Positions 1 to 9,957 of a stretch of 64,000 nt of DNA are shown piece by piece. A program made the translations under genes and the position numbers. The notes under the pieces are model-generated. The model was not told where the DNA came from. It ran no database searches and saw nothing but the letters and a program-made list of their open reading frames with translations. Position 1 is the stretch's first letter. Each line of letters begins with the position of its first letter. Source of the stretch: Mucilaginibacter mallensis (GTDB lineage: Bacteria; Bacteroidota; Bacteroidia; Sphingobacteriales; Sphingobacteriaceae); assembly GCF_900105165.1 (NCBI RefSeq), contig NZ_LT629740.1, positions 2,232,001 to 2,296,000 on the forward strand, written 5' to 3'.

Positions 1-545
1 TAAATAATTTTGGCATCAATTTTTTCGACTCCGCCTGATAGTGAATTGGTGAATGAAATATGTGTATTTACAGGGTTTCTCTCATCTACAGTATTGCCTA
101 CCGTTATATTCTTAGTAAAAAAGTAGGCTGGGTCAAAGTTCCGCATCCAGTTGGTATATGCTCTCACATGGTAATTGCCCTCCATAAATGAAACCTGAGG
201 GAGCACAATACTGCCACTTGCAACACCATTAACTACAGGCAGGCGTAACGATTGCACCACCGAATCATGATTAGTGATCATATCAACATAAACAATTTTG
301 CTTAATGCCGATAATTGATGATCCTGTATGGTTACATAAGCTTTAAACCATATGGTATCGCCAACAGCATAGTAGGGCTTATCGAAATGGAGATAAACCT
401 TTTCAACAGGATAGTTTGTGGCAAATTTTGAGGTTTTTGAAATAATAGTTGTTAGTGCCACGCTATCATCCTGCGCAAAGGCGGATAATGCTACAACTAA
501 CGATAAGCAGGCAGTAAGTAAAAGTTTTCTTAAGATCATCAACAT
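1..545 (-). CDS. MG2-type (macroglobulin-like) surface/TonB-plug protein, N-terminal part
   Basis: The gene runs off the left edge, so only about 181 N-terminal residues are visible. The ATG at 543-545 opens a signal peptide (MLMILRKLLLTACL, then a hydrophobic run ending ALSAFAQ). The motif EKVYLHFDKPYYAVGDTIWF follows at about residues 45-65. That motif is the hallmark of the alpha-2-macroglobulin-like MG2 domain in large Bacteroidota secreted proteins that often carry a carboxypeptidase-like and TonB-plug domain further on. The downstream domains cannot be seen, so the family call rests on this N-terminal motif. The likely role is at the outer membrane or cell surface; the exact function is unknown. 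Confidence 0.75.
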   Translation of the reverse strand, partial: MLMILRKLLLTACLSLVVALSAFAQDDSVALTTIISKTSKFATNYPVEKVYLHFDKPYYAVGDTIWFKAYVTIQDHQLSALSKIVYVDMITNHDSVVQSLRLPVVNGVASGSIVLPQVSFMEGNYHVRAYTNWMRNFDPAYFFTKNITVGNTVDERNPVNTHISFTNSLSGGVEKIDAKII

Positions 546-838
546 GAATTGAAATAAAAGATACAGCGGTTAAGCGGTTAAATATATCTATTTAAAAGCA
601 CAGCATAAGTAGTTTAACATGCTTTAACATTTTTTTTACAATTAAATATATTATAATGTTGATAGCCAATGAAGAAGTAACGTGGATTTTACAGGCCTGA
701 ATGCAAGAGGATTTGTGTGCCAGGCAATCTTTCTAAATTACTCAGCATTATGGAGTTTGTTTAGTTAAAGATTTGATTTTTGGGGATGATAGCCTTTTCG
801 ATATGATATACCTATGTGGGGAAGGGATACTGTCCTAT
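546..838. other. intergenic stretch with no recognised gene
   Basis: This AT-rich spacer lies upstream of the partial surface-protein gene and downstream of the small gene at 900-1115. It should hold the promoter of the leftward gene, but I found no clean TTTG / TAnnTTTG pair. No credible reading frame, RNA gene or repeat was seen. Confidence 0.4.
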
Positions 839-881
839 AAAAAAATAGCATTGAAGCCCTGTTACAGGCAACAATGCTATT
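839..881 (-). terminator. intrinsic terminator of the gene at 900-1115
   Basis: The arms AATAGCATTG (844-853) and CAATGCTATT (872-881) are perfectly complementary and enclose further pairing (GCC/GGC). A run of A at 839-845 on the plus strand becomes the U tail when read leftward. Its place 19 bases after the stop of the small leftward gene fits a rho-independent terminator. Confidence 0.8.
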
Positions 882-899
882 AATTAGACGAAAAATATC

Positions 900-1115
900 T
901 TACCAGCCAGAGCCTTTTTTAGCATTGCCGCTGCTAATGTGTCCTTCTGCTGTAGCTTTACTCATAATTGCAGCCATTTTGTTGCCTGCACTGTCTTTAC
1001 CAGTTGCAATATACCTGCCTGATTTCACATCGATAACCGGATCGATCATGGGTACATTCTTGGTTTTTGTTTTTACAGAATAGGCGGTAATACCGCCGCT
1101 TTGTGATGTTGCCAT
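900..1115 (-). CDS. small conserved hypothetical protein (71 aa)
   Basis: The ATG at 1113-1115 opens a 71-residue protein of alternating polar and small residues ending KKGSGW. It has no signal peptide and no membrane segment. The segment YIATGKDSAGNKMAAIMSKA reads like a compact soluble fold. A strong terminator follows directly after the stop, which supports a real monocistronic gene. I recall similar short proteins in Sphingobacteriaceae but cannot name a family. Function unknown. Confidence 0.6.
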   Translation of the reverse strand: MATSQSGGITAYSVKTKTKNVPMIDPVIDVKSGRYIATGKDSAGNKMAAIMSKATAEGHISSGNAKKGSGW

Positions 1116-1365
1116 AATTAGTTTAAATTGTTTTTTTAATTTAACCCCCTACAGGGACATTTGTTTTAACAAACATAGTTTATTGTAACTAGTTTATATA
1201 TAAACTAAACTAAAAATTATTAACATATTATAGGTAATTAACATATTTTTAAGTTAGAGGTTACTTTAACCGAACATACGCGGTACTCAATTTCAAAAAA
1301 ATACAGTTTATTTGTTTTCCAAAAAAAAGTGTAATTTCACAGCTAGACCCCGGTACGACATTAAA

Positions 1366-1563
1366 ATGGATAAAAGAGATTCAAGCATATTATATTTCCT
1401 TTTAGGCTTATACTCGTTAATGATAAGCTGGTATTATAACCATAATCTTATTGTACTACTCATTACTTATATATTTTGGCCAGTTTATCTTGTATATGAA
1501 TTGCTTATAGGTCACCTGGCCCATGGCATGTGGAAAGAGATACCACTCTCATACTTTAAATAG
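1366..1563 (+). CDS. small two-helix membrane protein (65 aa)
   Basis: An ATG at 1366 gives a 65-residue product. A longer frame from a TTG at 1312 adds an unlikely basic leader. Two hydrophobic helices are visible at about residues 9-21 and 26-45, separated by WYYNHN. The C-terminus (HLAHGMWKEIPLSYFK) is polar with aromatic residues. It probably sits in the inner membrane. No family or function is recognised. The next gene is 250 bases away, so it is probably transcribed alone. Confidence 0.5.
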   Translation: MDKRDSSILYFLLGLYSLMISWYYNHNLIVLLITYIFWPVYLVYELLIGHLAHGMWKEIPLSYFK

Positions 1564-1606
1564 GCTATAACCTCCGATAATATTAGGGATGTTGCCGCCA
1601 AATGCG

Positions 1607-1614
1607 TATATTTG
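1607..1614 (+). promoter_or_regulatory. possible -7 element (TATATTTG) with a long leader
   Basis: TATATTTG matches the Bacteroidota -7 consensus TAnnTTTG exactly. No good TTTG lies at the usual distance upstream. If used, transcription would start near 1621 and leave a leader of roughly 190 bases before the ATG at 1813. A long leader is common for cold-shock-type genes, and the gene downstream resembles the N-terminal half of such proteins. Confidence 0.35.
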
Positions 1615-1812
1615 CATTAAACAGGATATAATTCACACTCCTCTATAGCTTAACCCGCTAACCGTTTTCTTTTTTTGATCAGACCATTTTCCTTAGCTGC
1701 TCATCCTGTTGCCGCGCTCGAAATTGATTTTTGCCCCCGTTCCGTCTAATCAAACAGGAAACATTGTTAACAAAGTGGTTAAACGGAGTTTTCTAACTAA
1801 TAAATGTAATTT

Positions 1813-2031
1813 ATGGCAAAATCACAGGCAACATTCATGAAAAAGCAGCTTGAAAAAAACAGGCAGAAAAAGAAAGAAGATAAAGAACAACGTAAGCTGG
1901 AGCGCCAGCAAAACCAGGCCGATGGCAGTCTTGAAAGCATGATGGCCTATGTCAATGAGTTTGGTGAAATAACCTCAACACCACCTGAAAAAAGCCCGGT
2001 GCACAAAACCGATCATCTTAAGGCCAGTTAA
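1813..2031 (+). CDS. small charged protein like the N-terminal extension of Bacteroidota cold-shock proteins
   Basis: The 72-residue product begins MAKSQATFMKKQLEKNRQKK, continues with a strongly basic Lys/Arg/Glu/Gln helix to about residue 38, and ends with an acidic-aromatic piece (LESMMAYVNEFGEITSTPPE). In Bacteroidota this arrangement is familiar as the N-terminal region of a larger cold-shock-domain protein. Here the frame stops before any cold-shock domain, and the next gene is on the opposite strand, so the domain is not supplied downstream. The helix may bind RNA or ribosomes, but that is inference. Confidence 0.65.
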   Translation: MAKSQATFMKKQLEKNRQKKKEDKEQRKLERQQNQADGSLESMMAYVNEFGEITSTPPEKSPVHKTDHLKAS

Positions 2032-2034
2032 GCC

Positions 2035-2364
2035 TTAAATTTTCTCAACTATTACAGCAGTTCCGTATGCCAATACTTCGGTAATGCCCTGCATTACCTC
2101 GTTGGCATCGTAACGCATGTTTATAATGGCATTAGCACCCAAAGCCTGGGCATGCTGCGCCAATAATACAAAAGCCTCTTCACGGGCGTTTTCGCAAAGT
2201 TCAACATAAATAGATAGCCGGCCGCCAAAAAGCGACTGAAAGCCACCTGCAATGTTGCCTAAAGCGCTGCGGCTTCGCACGGTAATACCGCGTACAACGC
2301 CTAAATGTTTAATAATACGATATCCTTCTAAACCGGTACTTGTGGTGATAAGTGATGCATCCAT
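2035..2364 (-). CDS. YbjQ/UPF0145 family protein
   Basis: The 109-residue protein matches the YbjQ (DUF74, heavy-metal-binding-like) family: LEGYRIIKHLGVVRGITVRS at the start, a GGFQSLFGG segment in the middle, then the family-typical region LGANAIINMRYDA. Members are small, soluble and form pentamer-like rings in known structures. Their physiological role is unclear. The length is normal. It converges on the small gene ending at 2031, with only three bases between stops. Confidence 0.85.
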   Translation of the reverse strand: MDASLITTSTGLEGYRIIKHLGVVRGITVRSRSALGNIAGGFQSLFGGRLSIYVELCENAREEAFVLLAQHAQALGANAIINMRYDANEVMQGITEVLAYGTAVIVEKI

Positions 2365-2490
2365 AGTGATGATTTTTAATATATAGTAGACAGTTTAATA
2401 GCTGTTTTGTTACAAAAATAATATAGCTACAGTAACATTGGATGCCTATCCTTATAAGAAAATAGAGATAACGGAGATGAAGTAGTAAAA

Positions 2491-2530
2491 ACAAAGGCGG
2501 GCATTTATATTATAAAGTGCCCGCCTTTGT
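2491..2530. terminator. bidirectional intrinsic terminator
   Basis: Arms ACAAAGGCGGGCA (2491-2503) and TGCCCGCCTTTGT (2518-2530) are perfectly complementary over 13 bp with a 14-base loop. The plus strand has an A run before and a T run after, so it can terminate both ways. It lies just after the stop of the leftward ABC transporter at 2537. Confidence 0.85.
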
Positions 2531-2536
2531 TTTATA

Positions 2537-4360
2537 CTAAATTTTGGGGTTAAACGGTATACCGGCCATAATGGGTATCTGATCGGGTTTGCGGGTAAAT
2601 GAGCTAAGTTCCTCATGTAATTTGCGCTCACCAACCTGTTGCCTCCACATGGCGTAGTATAATCCTTTCAGATTTATAAGCTCTTCGTGTGAGCCATATT
2701 CAATAACGTGGCCATTCTCGAGTACATAAATACGGTTGGCATGCATTATTGTAGATAGCCTGTGCGCTATGATCATTGTAATATGGTCTTTCAGTTCAGA
2801 TAATTTACGCACAGTTTTACTGATCTCTTCCTCAGTTAATGAATCCAATGCTGATGTAGCTTCATCAAATAAGAGCACATTTGGCTGGCGCAACAATGCC
2901 CTTGCAATTGATAAACGTTGTTTTTCGCCGCCGGATATCTTTACGCCACTTTCACCTATCATTGTATCTAATCCATCTTCGGCCCTTGCTAATAATGATT
3001 GGCAAGCGGCTTTATTAAGCGCGTCCAAACACTCCTCATCTGTAGCATTGGGTTTAACAAAACGCAGGTTATCCCTTATGTTTCCTGAAAATAGTTGCGT
3101 ATCCTGGGTTACAAAACCAATTTTACGGCGCAGATCATCAAGGTGTATATCATTTGATGATGTTTTGTTATACAGTACTTCGCCCTGCATGGGTTTATAT
3201 AAACCTACCAATAACTTTATTAAAGTAGTTTTACCCGAACCCGATGGGCCTACAAAGGCAACAGTTTCTCCTTTTTCCGCATGAAATGATACACCGTTAA
3301 GCGCATAACGGCTGCTTTGTTTATACTTGAAAAATACGTTGTCAAACTCAATATGAACTATTGAGTTGATCTCAGTAGGATCGGTAGGTATTACTTCTAT
3401 CGGCATGGCCATCAGCCGCTTAAAATTACCTAATGATATCTGTGCCTCGCGCCAGGTTAAGGCCATATGCCCAAACTCCTGTAGGGGCCCAAAAAGAAAG
3501 AATGAGTATAATAAAAAACTAAAATACTGTCCGGGCGATATCTCTTTATCAAATATCAGCATTAGCAAAACCATAACCATTATACTGCGCACAACGTTTA
3601 CCGTACTGCCCTGTATAAAGCTTAAAAACCGCAGGATCTTGGTTTTTACAATTTCCAGGCTTAAAATTTTGTGAGTTGTAGTATTTAAGCGTTCAATTTC
3701 CTGGTCGGCAAGGCCATGGCTTTTTACCAGTTCAATATTTCTTAATGATTCATGGGTACGGCCTGCTAATACAGATGTTTTTAATATAATTGCCCGGTGA
3801 ATAACCTTTATCTTTTTTGATAATGTCCAGCTTAAATAAGTAATTATGGGTACCGAAAGCACAAAAACTATGGTTACTTTATAGCTTATCAAAAAAGAAT
3901 ATGCAGCTACAAAAACTATCCCAAAAAACGCCATAAAAGTTACATTGATAGATGCTTTTATGAAGTTTTCAGCATCACTTCTTACGCGTTGCAAAACGCC
4001 TAGTTTTTCACCGCTACGGGTATCTTCAAAATCGTAGTAGGGGATAGCCAGGGAATGTTTCATGCCATCGGCATACATATCGGCACCCAGGCGTTGTGAA
4101 ACTGTAATAGTATAATAATCCTGAAAATTATTGGCTATACGCGATATCAGCGCGGCGCCAACCCCATAGGTTATGAGCATTAATACCCCCCTGAGGTATT
4201 CGTCGTGGGTGTATAGGTCTCTTTTAACAATATAATCATCTACTATTTTACCTGTGATGAGAGGGTCAAACAACGCAAAGCATTGGTTTATGGCTGTCAT
4301 TAGTAAGGCAAGCAGTACGGTCCACTTGTATTTTTTAAGATAGCTGAATAATATCTTCAT
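2537..4360 (-). CDS. ABC transporter, fused permease and ATPase (MsbA/exporter type)
   Basis: The 607-residue half-transporter has an N-terminal six-helix exporter domain (about residues 15-310) and a C-terminal ATPase domain (about 340-580). The ATPase shows Walker A GPSGSGKTT near residue 371, the signature ISGGEKQRLSIARAL, Walker B VLLFDEATSALD, and the H-loop in IIAHRLST. This is the architecture of MsbA-like lipid and multidrug exporters, which work as homo- or heterodimers in the inner membrane. The substrate cannot be told from sequence. No partner half-transporter is adjacent. A 23-bp palindrome lies 35 bases upstream of its ATG and may regulate it. Confidence 0.93.
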   Translation of the reverse strand: MKILFSYLKKYKWTVLLALLMTAINQCFALFDPLITGKIVDDYIVKRDLYTHDEYLRGVLMLITYGVGAALISRIANNFQDYYTITVSQRLGADMYADGMKHSLAIPYYDFEDTRSGEKLGVLQRVRSDAENFIKASINVTFMAFFGIVFVAAYSFLISYKVTIVFVLSVPIITYLSWTLSKKIKVIHRAIILKTSVLAGRTHESLRNIELVKSHGLADQEIERLNTTTHKILSLEIVKTKILRFLSFIQGSTVNVVRSIMVMVLLMLIFDKEISPGQYFSFLLYSFFLFGPLQEFGHMALTWREAQISLGNFKRLMAMPIEVIPTDPTEINSIVHIEFDNVFFKYKQSSRYALNGVSFHAEKGETVAFVGPSGSGKTTLIKLLVGLYKPMQGEVLYNKTSSNDIHLDDLRRKIGFVTQDTQLFSGNIRDNLRFVKPNATDEECLDALNKAACQSLLARAEDGLDTMIGESGVKISGGEKQRLSIARALLRQPNVLLFDEATSALDSLTEEEISKTVRKLSELKDHITMIIAHRLSTIMHANRIYVLENGHVIEYGSHEELINLKGLYYAMWRQQVGERKLHEELSSFTRKPDQIPIMAGIPFNPKI

Positions 4361-4394
4361 ATGGCTAGTTAATGCAATAACATTGCAATTGTTT

Positions 4395-4417
4395 TTACTC
4401 TATAACTTATAGAGTAA
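4395..4417. promoter_or_regulatory. 23-bp palindrome, candidate operator of the ABC exporter gene
   Basis: The arms TTACTCTATAA and TTATAGAGTAA flank a single central C and are perfect over 11 bp. It lies 35 bases upstream of the exporter start codon on the minus strand, where a dimeric repressor would block transcription. The arms are too AT-rich and lack a T tail for a terminator. Binding protein unknown. Confidence 0.5.
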
Positions 4418-4768
4418 GTTTTTGATTTGATAGATTAGCTTTTTATTATATTTTCAAAAAAGCATCATAAAAAATATGAATATGAAAATATAGAATTATG
4501 AGAATGTACGGTTTGGGTGCTTGTAGTTCTGGGGTTTGAACTTTAAGCTAAAATATTTAAGTTAAACGCACTGTTTTTAAAAATAGTGCCTTAAATAAAA
4601 CAGAAAGGCATTTTTATATCGAAAAACTATTTGTTAAACCCTTACACAGTTCTGAATATTAACTATTGTCTTAATATTAGCGGTTTTTATTTGAGTGCCT
4701 GCTCCGTCTGCTGTGGAGACAAGATACCTGTAAAACCAGGGCTTGGTTTTTAAACTTTCATCTAAAAG

Positions 4769-4805
4769 TACATCTTGTTTCATATATACTATGGAACAAG
4801 ATGTA
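4769..4805 (+). promoter_or_regulatory. hairpin about 100 bases upstream of mutS
   Basis: TACATCTTGTT (4769-4779) is the exact reverse complement of AACAAGATGTA (4795-4805). Inner pairing extends the stem to about 15 bp with a loop of roughly seven bases. No T run follows, so it is not a typical terminator. It could be an operator, a leader structure of mutS mRNA, or a relic of a small repeat. Confidence 0.4.
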
Positions 4806-4903
4806 GCTGTTCAACAATCCACATCTGCCTAAATTTTCAACAATCTGTTTAAACACCGCCTAATGCATTAACTTTACCCACCTATTAAAAAGGAGTATAC
4901 CGC

Positions 4904-7513
4904 TTGGCAAAAGACGCTACCAAAGAAACGCCCTTAATGCAACAATACAACGTGATAAAGGCTAAGTACCCCGGTGCTTTGCTGTTGTTTCGCGTGGGCG
5001 ACTTTTACGAAACATTTGGTGAGGACGCCATTAAGGCTGCCGGTATTTTAGGCATTGTACTCACACGCAGGGGCAACGGGGCCTCAACACATACCGAACT
5101 GGCTGGTTTTCCTCACCATTCATTGGATACTTACCTGCCCAAACTGGTTAGGGCTGGACAACGGGTAGCGATCTGCGACCAGTTAGAAGACCCAAAAACC
5201 ACCAAAACCATTGTTAAGCGCGGTGTTACTGAACTGGTTACCCCCGGTGTTGCTATCAACGATAATATACTTAACCAAAAGAGCAATAACTACCTGGCGT
5301 CGCTGTATTTTGAGAAAAATAGCATAGGCATAGCGCTGATAGATATATCAACCGGTGAATTCCTGACAGCACAGGGTAATAGCGATTACATTGATAAGCT
5401 ATTGCAAAGTTTTGGGCCGAGTGAGGTGATCTACCCCAAAAGCCGTCAATCTGATTTTAAAGATACTTATGGCGACCGCTTTTATACCTATACGCTCGAC
5501 GACTGGCCTTACAGCGGCGATTATGCCAATGAAACGCTGCTAAAGCACTTTGGCGTAAAATCGTTAAAAGGTTTTGGTATCGATAAGCTCAATTTAGGTA
5601 TTGTTGCTGCCGGTGTGGCATTACATTACCTGAATGAAACAGAACACCGGAATCTGCAGCATATCTCGGCCATATCAAGGATAGAGGAGGACCGGTATTT
5701 ATGGATAGACCGGTTCAGCATCCGTAACCTGGAGCTGGTTGGCTCTAACAATGAGAACGCGCTTACCCTGGTTGATGTGTTGGATAACACTTGTTCACCT
5801 ATGGGCGCACGTTTGTTGCGCCGGTGGATTGTGATGCCATTAAAGGAGATAAAGCCTATTAACGATCGCTTGGGTGTGGTAGAATACCTGATAGCGCAGG
5901 AAGAGTTAAGAGAAACATTGCAGCAATACATTCGCCAGATAGGCGATCTGGAAAGACTGATATCAAAAATCGGTTTACAAAAGGCCAATCCACGGGAGGT
6001 TTGTCAGCTTAAAAAGGCCTTGAAAGCCATTGAGACTATTAAGCAATTGTGTGAAAGCTCGATCAGTTTGCCATTAAAAGCAATCGGCGAGCAATTGAAC
6101 CCCTGCGTACTTATCAGCGATAAGATAGAAAAGGAATTACACCCAGAGCCACCTGTAATGATTGTGAAAGGCGGCGTAATGAATGAGGGTATAAGCGAAG
6201 AACTGGATCGCCTGCGCAAGATAGCGTTTGGCGGTAAAGGTTATTTGTTGGAGATACAAAAACGTGAAGCAGAAATAACCGGGATACCATCATTAAAAGT
6301 ATCATTCAATAACGTATTTGGCTATTACCTGGAGGTTACGCATAGTCACCGGGATAAGGTGCCAACGGATTGGATCCGTAAACAAACACTAGTAAATGCT
6401 GAACGCTATATCACTCCTGAATTAAAAGAATACGAAGAGCAGATATTGGGCGCAGAAGAAAAGATACTTGCCCTGGAAACAAGGCTGTATAACGACCTGC
6501 TATATTCACTTGCTGAATACATTAAACCTATCCAGCTGAACGCGCAACTGGTGGCACGATTAGATGTATTACTGAATTTTGCTACTATCTCCATTAAAAA
6601 CTACTATGTTAAACCCGAAGTAAATGATAGCCGTATTATTGATATAAAAGGCGGTCGTCACCCGGTTATTGAGAAGAATTTGCCGTTGGGTGAAACTTAT
6701 ATCACGAATGATGTATTCCTCGATTCCGAATCGCAGCAGATCATCATTATTACCGGGCCAAATATGGCGGGTAAATCGGCCTTGCTAAGGCAAACCGGGT
6801 TGATCGTGTTAATGGCGCAAATGGGGTGTTTTGTGCCGGCTAAAGCAGCTTCAATCGGCTTGGTTGATAAAATATTTACAAGGGTAGGTGCATCCGATAA
6901 CGTATCATCAGGCGAATCAACCTTTATGGTGGAGATGAACGAGACGGCCAGTATCCTCAATAATATATCAGACCGGAGTTTGATCCTTTTGGATGAGATA
7001 GGTCGTGGTACATCAACTTATGACGGTATTTCCATAGCCTGGGCCATTGCCGAGTATTTGCATAGCCATCCATCGGCGAAAGCCAAAACATTATTCGCCA
7101 CGCATTATCACGAGCTGAATGAACTGAGCAACACCTTTAACCGCATCAAGAACTTTAATGTATCGGTAAAGGAAGTAGGCCACCAGATTATTTTCCTGCG
7201 CAAGCTGGTGCCTGGTGGGAGTGAGCATAGTTTCGGAATCCACGTGGCTAAACTGGCGGGTATGCCGCAAAGGGTATTGAGCCGTGCCAATGATATACTT
7301 AAAAAGCTGGAGAACGAACGCACAGGCGGCGAACATATAAAAGAAAGTATCCGTAAGGTGCAAAAACAGGCGGTACAAATGCAGATGTTCAGTATTGATG
7401 ACCCGGTTTTGGTTAAGATTCGTGACACACTGAATAACCTTGATGTAAATACGCTTACGCCGGTTGAGGCCTTGATGAAACTGGATGAGATACAGCGGGT
7501 GATAAAAGGCTGA
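4904..7513 (+). CDS. mutS: DNA mismatch repair protein MutS
   Basis: The 869-residue protein is full length for MutS. It has the mismatch-binding Phe-x-Glu motif in RVGDFYETF (Phe34, Glu36), the connector, lever and clamp regions in the middle, and an ABC-type ATPase with Walker A GPNMAGKS near residue 617, the ST-signature region [10 protein letters not shown], and Walker [17 protein letters not shown]. MutS recognises base mismatches and small loops and recruits MutL. The start is a TTG at 4904, preceded at a good distance by the unusually clear Shine-Dalgarno AAAAGGAG (4887-4894). The reading frame starts with the typical [17 protein letters not shown] segment. It is probably transcribed alone. 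Confidence 0.98.
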   Translation: MAKDATKETPLMQQYNVIKAKYPGALLLFRVGDFYETFGEDAIKAAGILGIVLTRRGNGASTHTELAGFPHHSLDTYLPKLVRAGQRVAICDQLEDPKTTKTIVKRGVTELVTPGVAINDNILNQKSNNYLASLYFEKNSIGIALIDISTGEFLTAQGNSDYIDKLLQSFGPSEVIYPKSRQSDFKDTYGDRFYTYTLDDWPYSGDYANETLLKHFGVKSLKGFGIDKLNLGIVAAGVALHYLNETEHRNLQHISAISRIEEDRYLWIDRFSIRNLELVGSNNENALTLVDVLDNTCSPMGARLLRRWIVMPLKEIKPINDRLGVVEYLIAQEELRETLQQYIRQIGDLERLISKIGLQKANPREVCQLKKALKAIETIKQLCESSISLPLKAIGEQLNPCVLISDKIEKELHPEPPVMIVKGGVMNEGISEELDRLRKIAFGGKGYLLEIQKREAEITGIPSLKVSFNNVFGYYLEVTHSHRDKVPTDWIRKQTLVNAERYITPELKEYEEQILGAEEKILALETRLYNDLLYSLAEYIKPIQLNAQLVARLDVLLNFATISIKNYYVKPEVNDSRIIDIKGGRHPVIEKNLPLGETYITNDVFLDSESQQIIIITGPNMAGKSALLRQTGLIVLMAQMGCFVPAKAASIGLVDKIFTRVGASDNVSSGESTFMVEMNETASILNNISDRSLILLDEIGRGTSTYDGISIAWAIAEYLHSHPSAKAKTLFATHYHELNELSNTFNRIKNFNVSVKEVGHQIIFLRKLVPGGSEHSFGIHVAKLAGMPQRVLSRANDILKKLENERTGGEHIKESIRKVQKQAVQMQMFSIDDPVLVKIRDTLNNLDVNTLTPVEALMKLDEIQRVIKG

Positions 7514-7611
7514 TAATTTCGGATGTCGTATTCTCGATTTCGGATGTTAGTTTGCTGCATTTCATAATTTCTAAATTATTCATCTATATTTAGTGAACCA
7601 AACCCGCAATT

Positions 7612-9957
7612 ATGGATGCCATATATGTTATATTCTTTATCATTATTATTGTTTTATTAATAACTAATAATAACAAGCTCAATAGCAGGATAGGGGAACT
7701 GGAGTTAAAGATCATTGATCTTAAGAATATGATCCGCGGGCTTAATGTGCCTAAGCCGACAGTAGAAAATCAGAAAACTGTTATTGAGCCGGAGGTAGAT
7801 TACGTTGTAAAACCGGTATCAGAAAAAGCGCCTGATATACCGTTACCTCCTCCGCCCAAAGCTAAAGAGCCTGAGATTGAACGCCATATAGAGGTTATTA
7901 ACGATCCTTTCTCAAATATAAGAAAAACGCCAAAGCCTGAGCCTGTAATTGAAGAACCCCGGCTTTCTTTTTTTGAACGATACCCGGATCTGGAAAAGTT
8001 CATTGGCGAAAACCTGATTAACAAGATAGGTATTGCCATACTGGTGCTGGCCATCGGTTTTTTTGTTAAGTATGCCATTGATAATAACTGGGTAGGCCCT
8101 GCAGGCAGGGTTGGAATAGGTATATTATGCGGCGGTATATTAATAGCCATTGCGCATCGCTTGCGTAATAGCTACAAGGCATTTAGTTCGGTATTGGTTG
8201 GTGGCGGACTGGCCATATTCTACTTTACCATTACGCTGGCTTACCATGAGTTTCATCTGTTTGATCAAACAGTCTCATTCATTATATTAATTGTTATTAC
8301 ATGTTTCGCAGTCGCACTTTCAATGCTTTATGACAAGCAGGAACTGGCCGTAATAGCATTGGTAGGTGGCATGTCGAGCCCGTTTATGGTAAGTAACGGC
8401 AGTGCGAACTATAATGCTTTGTTTATTTATCTAATCACCTTAAATGCGGGTTTGTTGGTTATTGCCTACTTCAAATCGTGGCGCGTACTTAATATTACGG
8501 CATTTGGTTTAACGGTATTGGTACTGGCAGGTATTGTTTACACATTACCCGTTGGCGCTTATCAAATCAGTTTTACTTATATCACTGTTTTATACCTCAT
8601 GTTTTTCCTGATCAACATCGCGTACAACATCAGGGAGAATAAAAAATTCATCACCTCTGATTTTAGCATACTGCTCATAAATACAGCCTTGTATTTTAGT
8701 ACAGGCTTGTATTTGCTTACCATGATGCATGATGAGCAGTTCCGCGGCTTGTTTTCAGCAAGTATTGGGGCTTTAAACTTGTTGTTCTCATTCGTACTTT
8801 TCAGAACTAAACGGGCCGAGATCAATATCCTTTACCTGCTTATAGGCATTACATTAACCTTTATCTCATTAGCCGCCCCAATACAATTGCATGGGCATTT
8901 TATTACCTTATTTTGGGCTGCCGAAAGTGTTTTGCTGTATTGGCTATACCAAAAATCGAGCATAAAGTTAATCCGGCTGGTATCATTGCTTATATGGATA
9001 GCCATGTTGCTGAGCCTGATGATGGATTGGTCGCAGTTGTATATATCACAGGATGTACGCTTTGCTATCATTGCTAATAAAGGTTTTATTACTACTGTAT
9101 TCTCCGCCATTTGCACCTGGGTGTTATATGCTTTTGCCAGTAAATCGCATGAGAATGGTCCTCTCATATCACCTGCCATTTATAATTATGTGGCTATAAT
9201 CTTGCTATTTTGCAGTGGGGCATTAGAGATCAACCATCAGTTTTTAAATCGTTACCCGGCAACCGATCTGAATATATTATACCTCATGCTTTACTTGCCA
9301 GCTTTTGTGTACGTTTTTTGCCTGATAACGGACAGGTTCTTCACCACCAAAATGAGCAGGGGAGTAATAGTCGGCATATACGCTGCAACTATAACGGTAT
9401 ATCTGTTGCTAACCCCGGAATTTTTTTCGCTGCAATCGTCCATGTTTATCGCGCACACTGCAGATACCAGCCATTTTGTTGCGCATTGGATAGGTGCAAT
9501 ATTTATTCTGCTTATATTTTATGCCCTTATTAAGGTTTGCAGGGTTTGTTTTCAGGCTTATATTAAGCCAATTAGCTGGATTTTATCAGCTGGTATTGTG
9601 CTGTTCTTAAGTTTGGAGATATGTCTGTTAAGCAATCTGCTGTTCTACACTAAGGGAACCACTATGGATCATATTGAAACTGTGTATATTAAAACAGCAT
9701 TACCGGTTATTTGGGGGGTGTTATCATTTGCTTTGATGTGGCTGGGTATGCGTTATAAAATACGGGTACTGCGCATTATATCACTAACCTTATTTACAAT
9801 TACCCTGGTTAAGCTATTTGTATTTGATATTGAGAATATACCCGCAGCAGGTAAAATAGCCGCGTTCTTTTGCCTGGGTGTGCTATTGCTCATTATTTCA
9901 TTTATGTATCAAAAAGTTAAAGTTATTATTGCTGATGATGGGGAACCGAAGAGTTAA
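7612..9957 (+). CDS. DUF2339 multi-pass membrane protein
   Basis: The 781-residue protein starts with one membrane helix (about 3-20), followed by a short coiled coil and a proline/lysine-rich linker (about 60-115). The conserved block FIGENLINKIGIAILVLAIG and roughly twenty further hydrophobic helices fill the rest. This matches the DUF2339 family of very hydrophobic inner-membrane proteins. Its function is unknown. The following gene overlaps it by about 20 bases and belongs to DUF3999, and the two families often occur as neighbours, so the pair is likely a functional unit. Confidence 0.85.
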   Translation: MDAIYVIFFIIIIVLLITNNNKLNSRIGELELKIIDLKNMIRGLNVPKPTVENQKTVIEPEVDYVVKPVSEKAPDIPLPPPPKAKEPEIERHIEVINDPFSNIRKTPKPEPVIEEPRLSFFERYPDLEKFIGENLINKIGIAILVLAIGFFVKYAIDNNWVGPAGRVGIGILCGGILIAIAHRLRNSYKAFSSVLVGGGLAIFYFTITLAYHEFHLFDQTVSFIILIVITCFAVALSMLYDKQELAVIALVGGMSSPFMVSNGSANYNALFIYLITLNAGLLVIAYFKSWRVLNITAFGLTVLVLAGIVYTLPVGAYQISFTYITVLYLMFFLINIAYNIRENKKFITSDFSILLINTALYFSTGLYLLTMMHDEQFRGLFSASIGALNLLFSFVLFRTKRAEINILYLLIGITLTFISLAAPIQLHGHFITLFWAAESVLLYWLYQKSSIKLIRLVSLLIWIAMLLSLMMDWSQLYISQDVRFAIIANKGFITTVFSAICTWVLYAFASKSHENGPLISPAIYNYVAIILLFCSGALEINHQFLNRYPATDLNILYLMLYLPAFVYVFCLITDRFFTTKMSRGVIVGIYAATITVYLLLTPEFFSLQSSMFIAHTADTSHFVAHWIGAIFILLIFYALIKVCRVCFQAYIKPISWILSAGIVLFLSLEICLLSNLLFYTKGTTMDHIETVYIKTALPVIWGVLSFALMWLGMRYKIRVLRIISLTLFTITLVKLFVFDIENIPAAGKIAAFFCLGVLLLIISFMYQKVKVIIADDGEPKS

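Larger units (their letters stand above)
4361..4903. other. divergent intergenic region between the ABC exporter and mutS
   Basis: No reading frame is convincing here. The region holds two distinct symmetric sequences: a palindrome next to the exporter (4395-4417) and a longer hairpin nearer mutS (4769-4805). The rest is AT-rich and should contain both divergent promoters, none of which matches the consensus well enough to call. Confidence 0.5.

Noticed and set aside
874..1083. Plus-strand open frame opposite the small gene at 900-1115
   Set aside because: It begins inside the terminator hairpin of the minus-strand gene and has no plausible ribosome-binding site. The minus-strand frame has a protein-like composition and a matching terminator.
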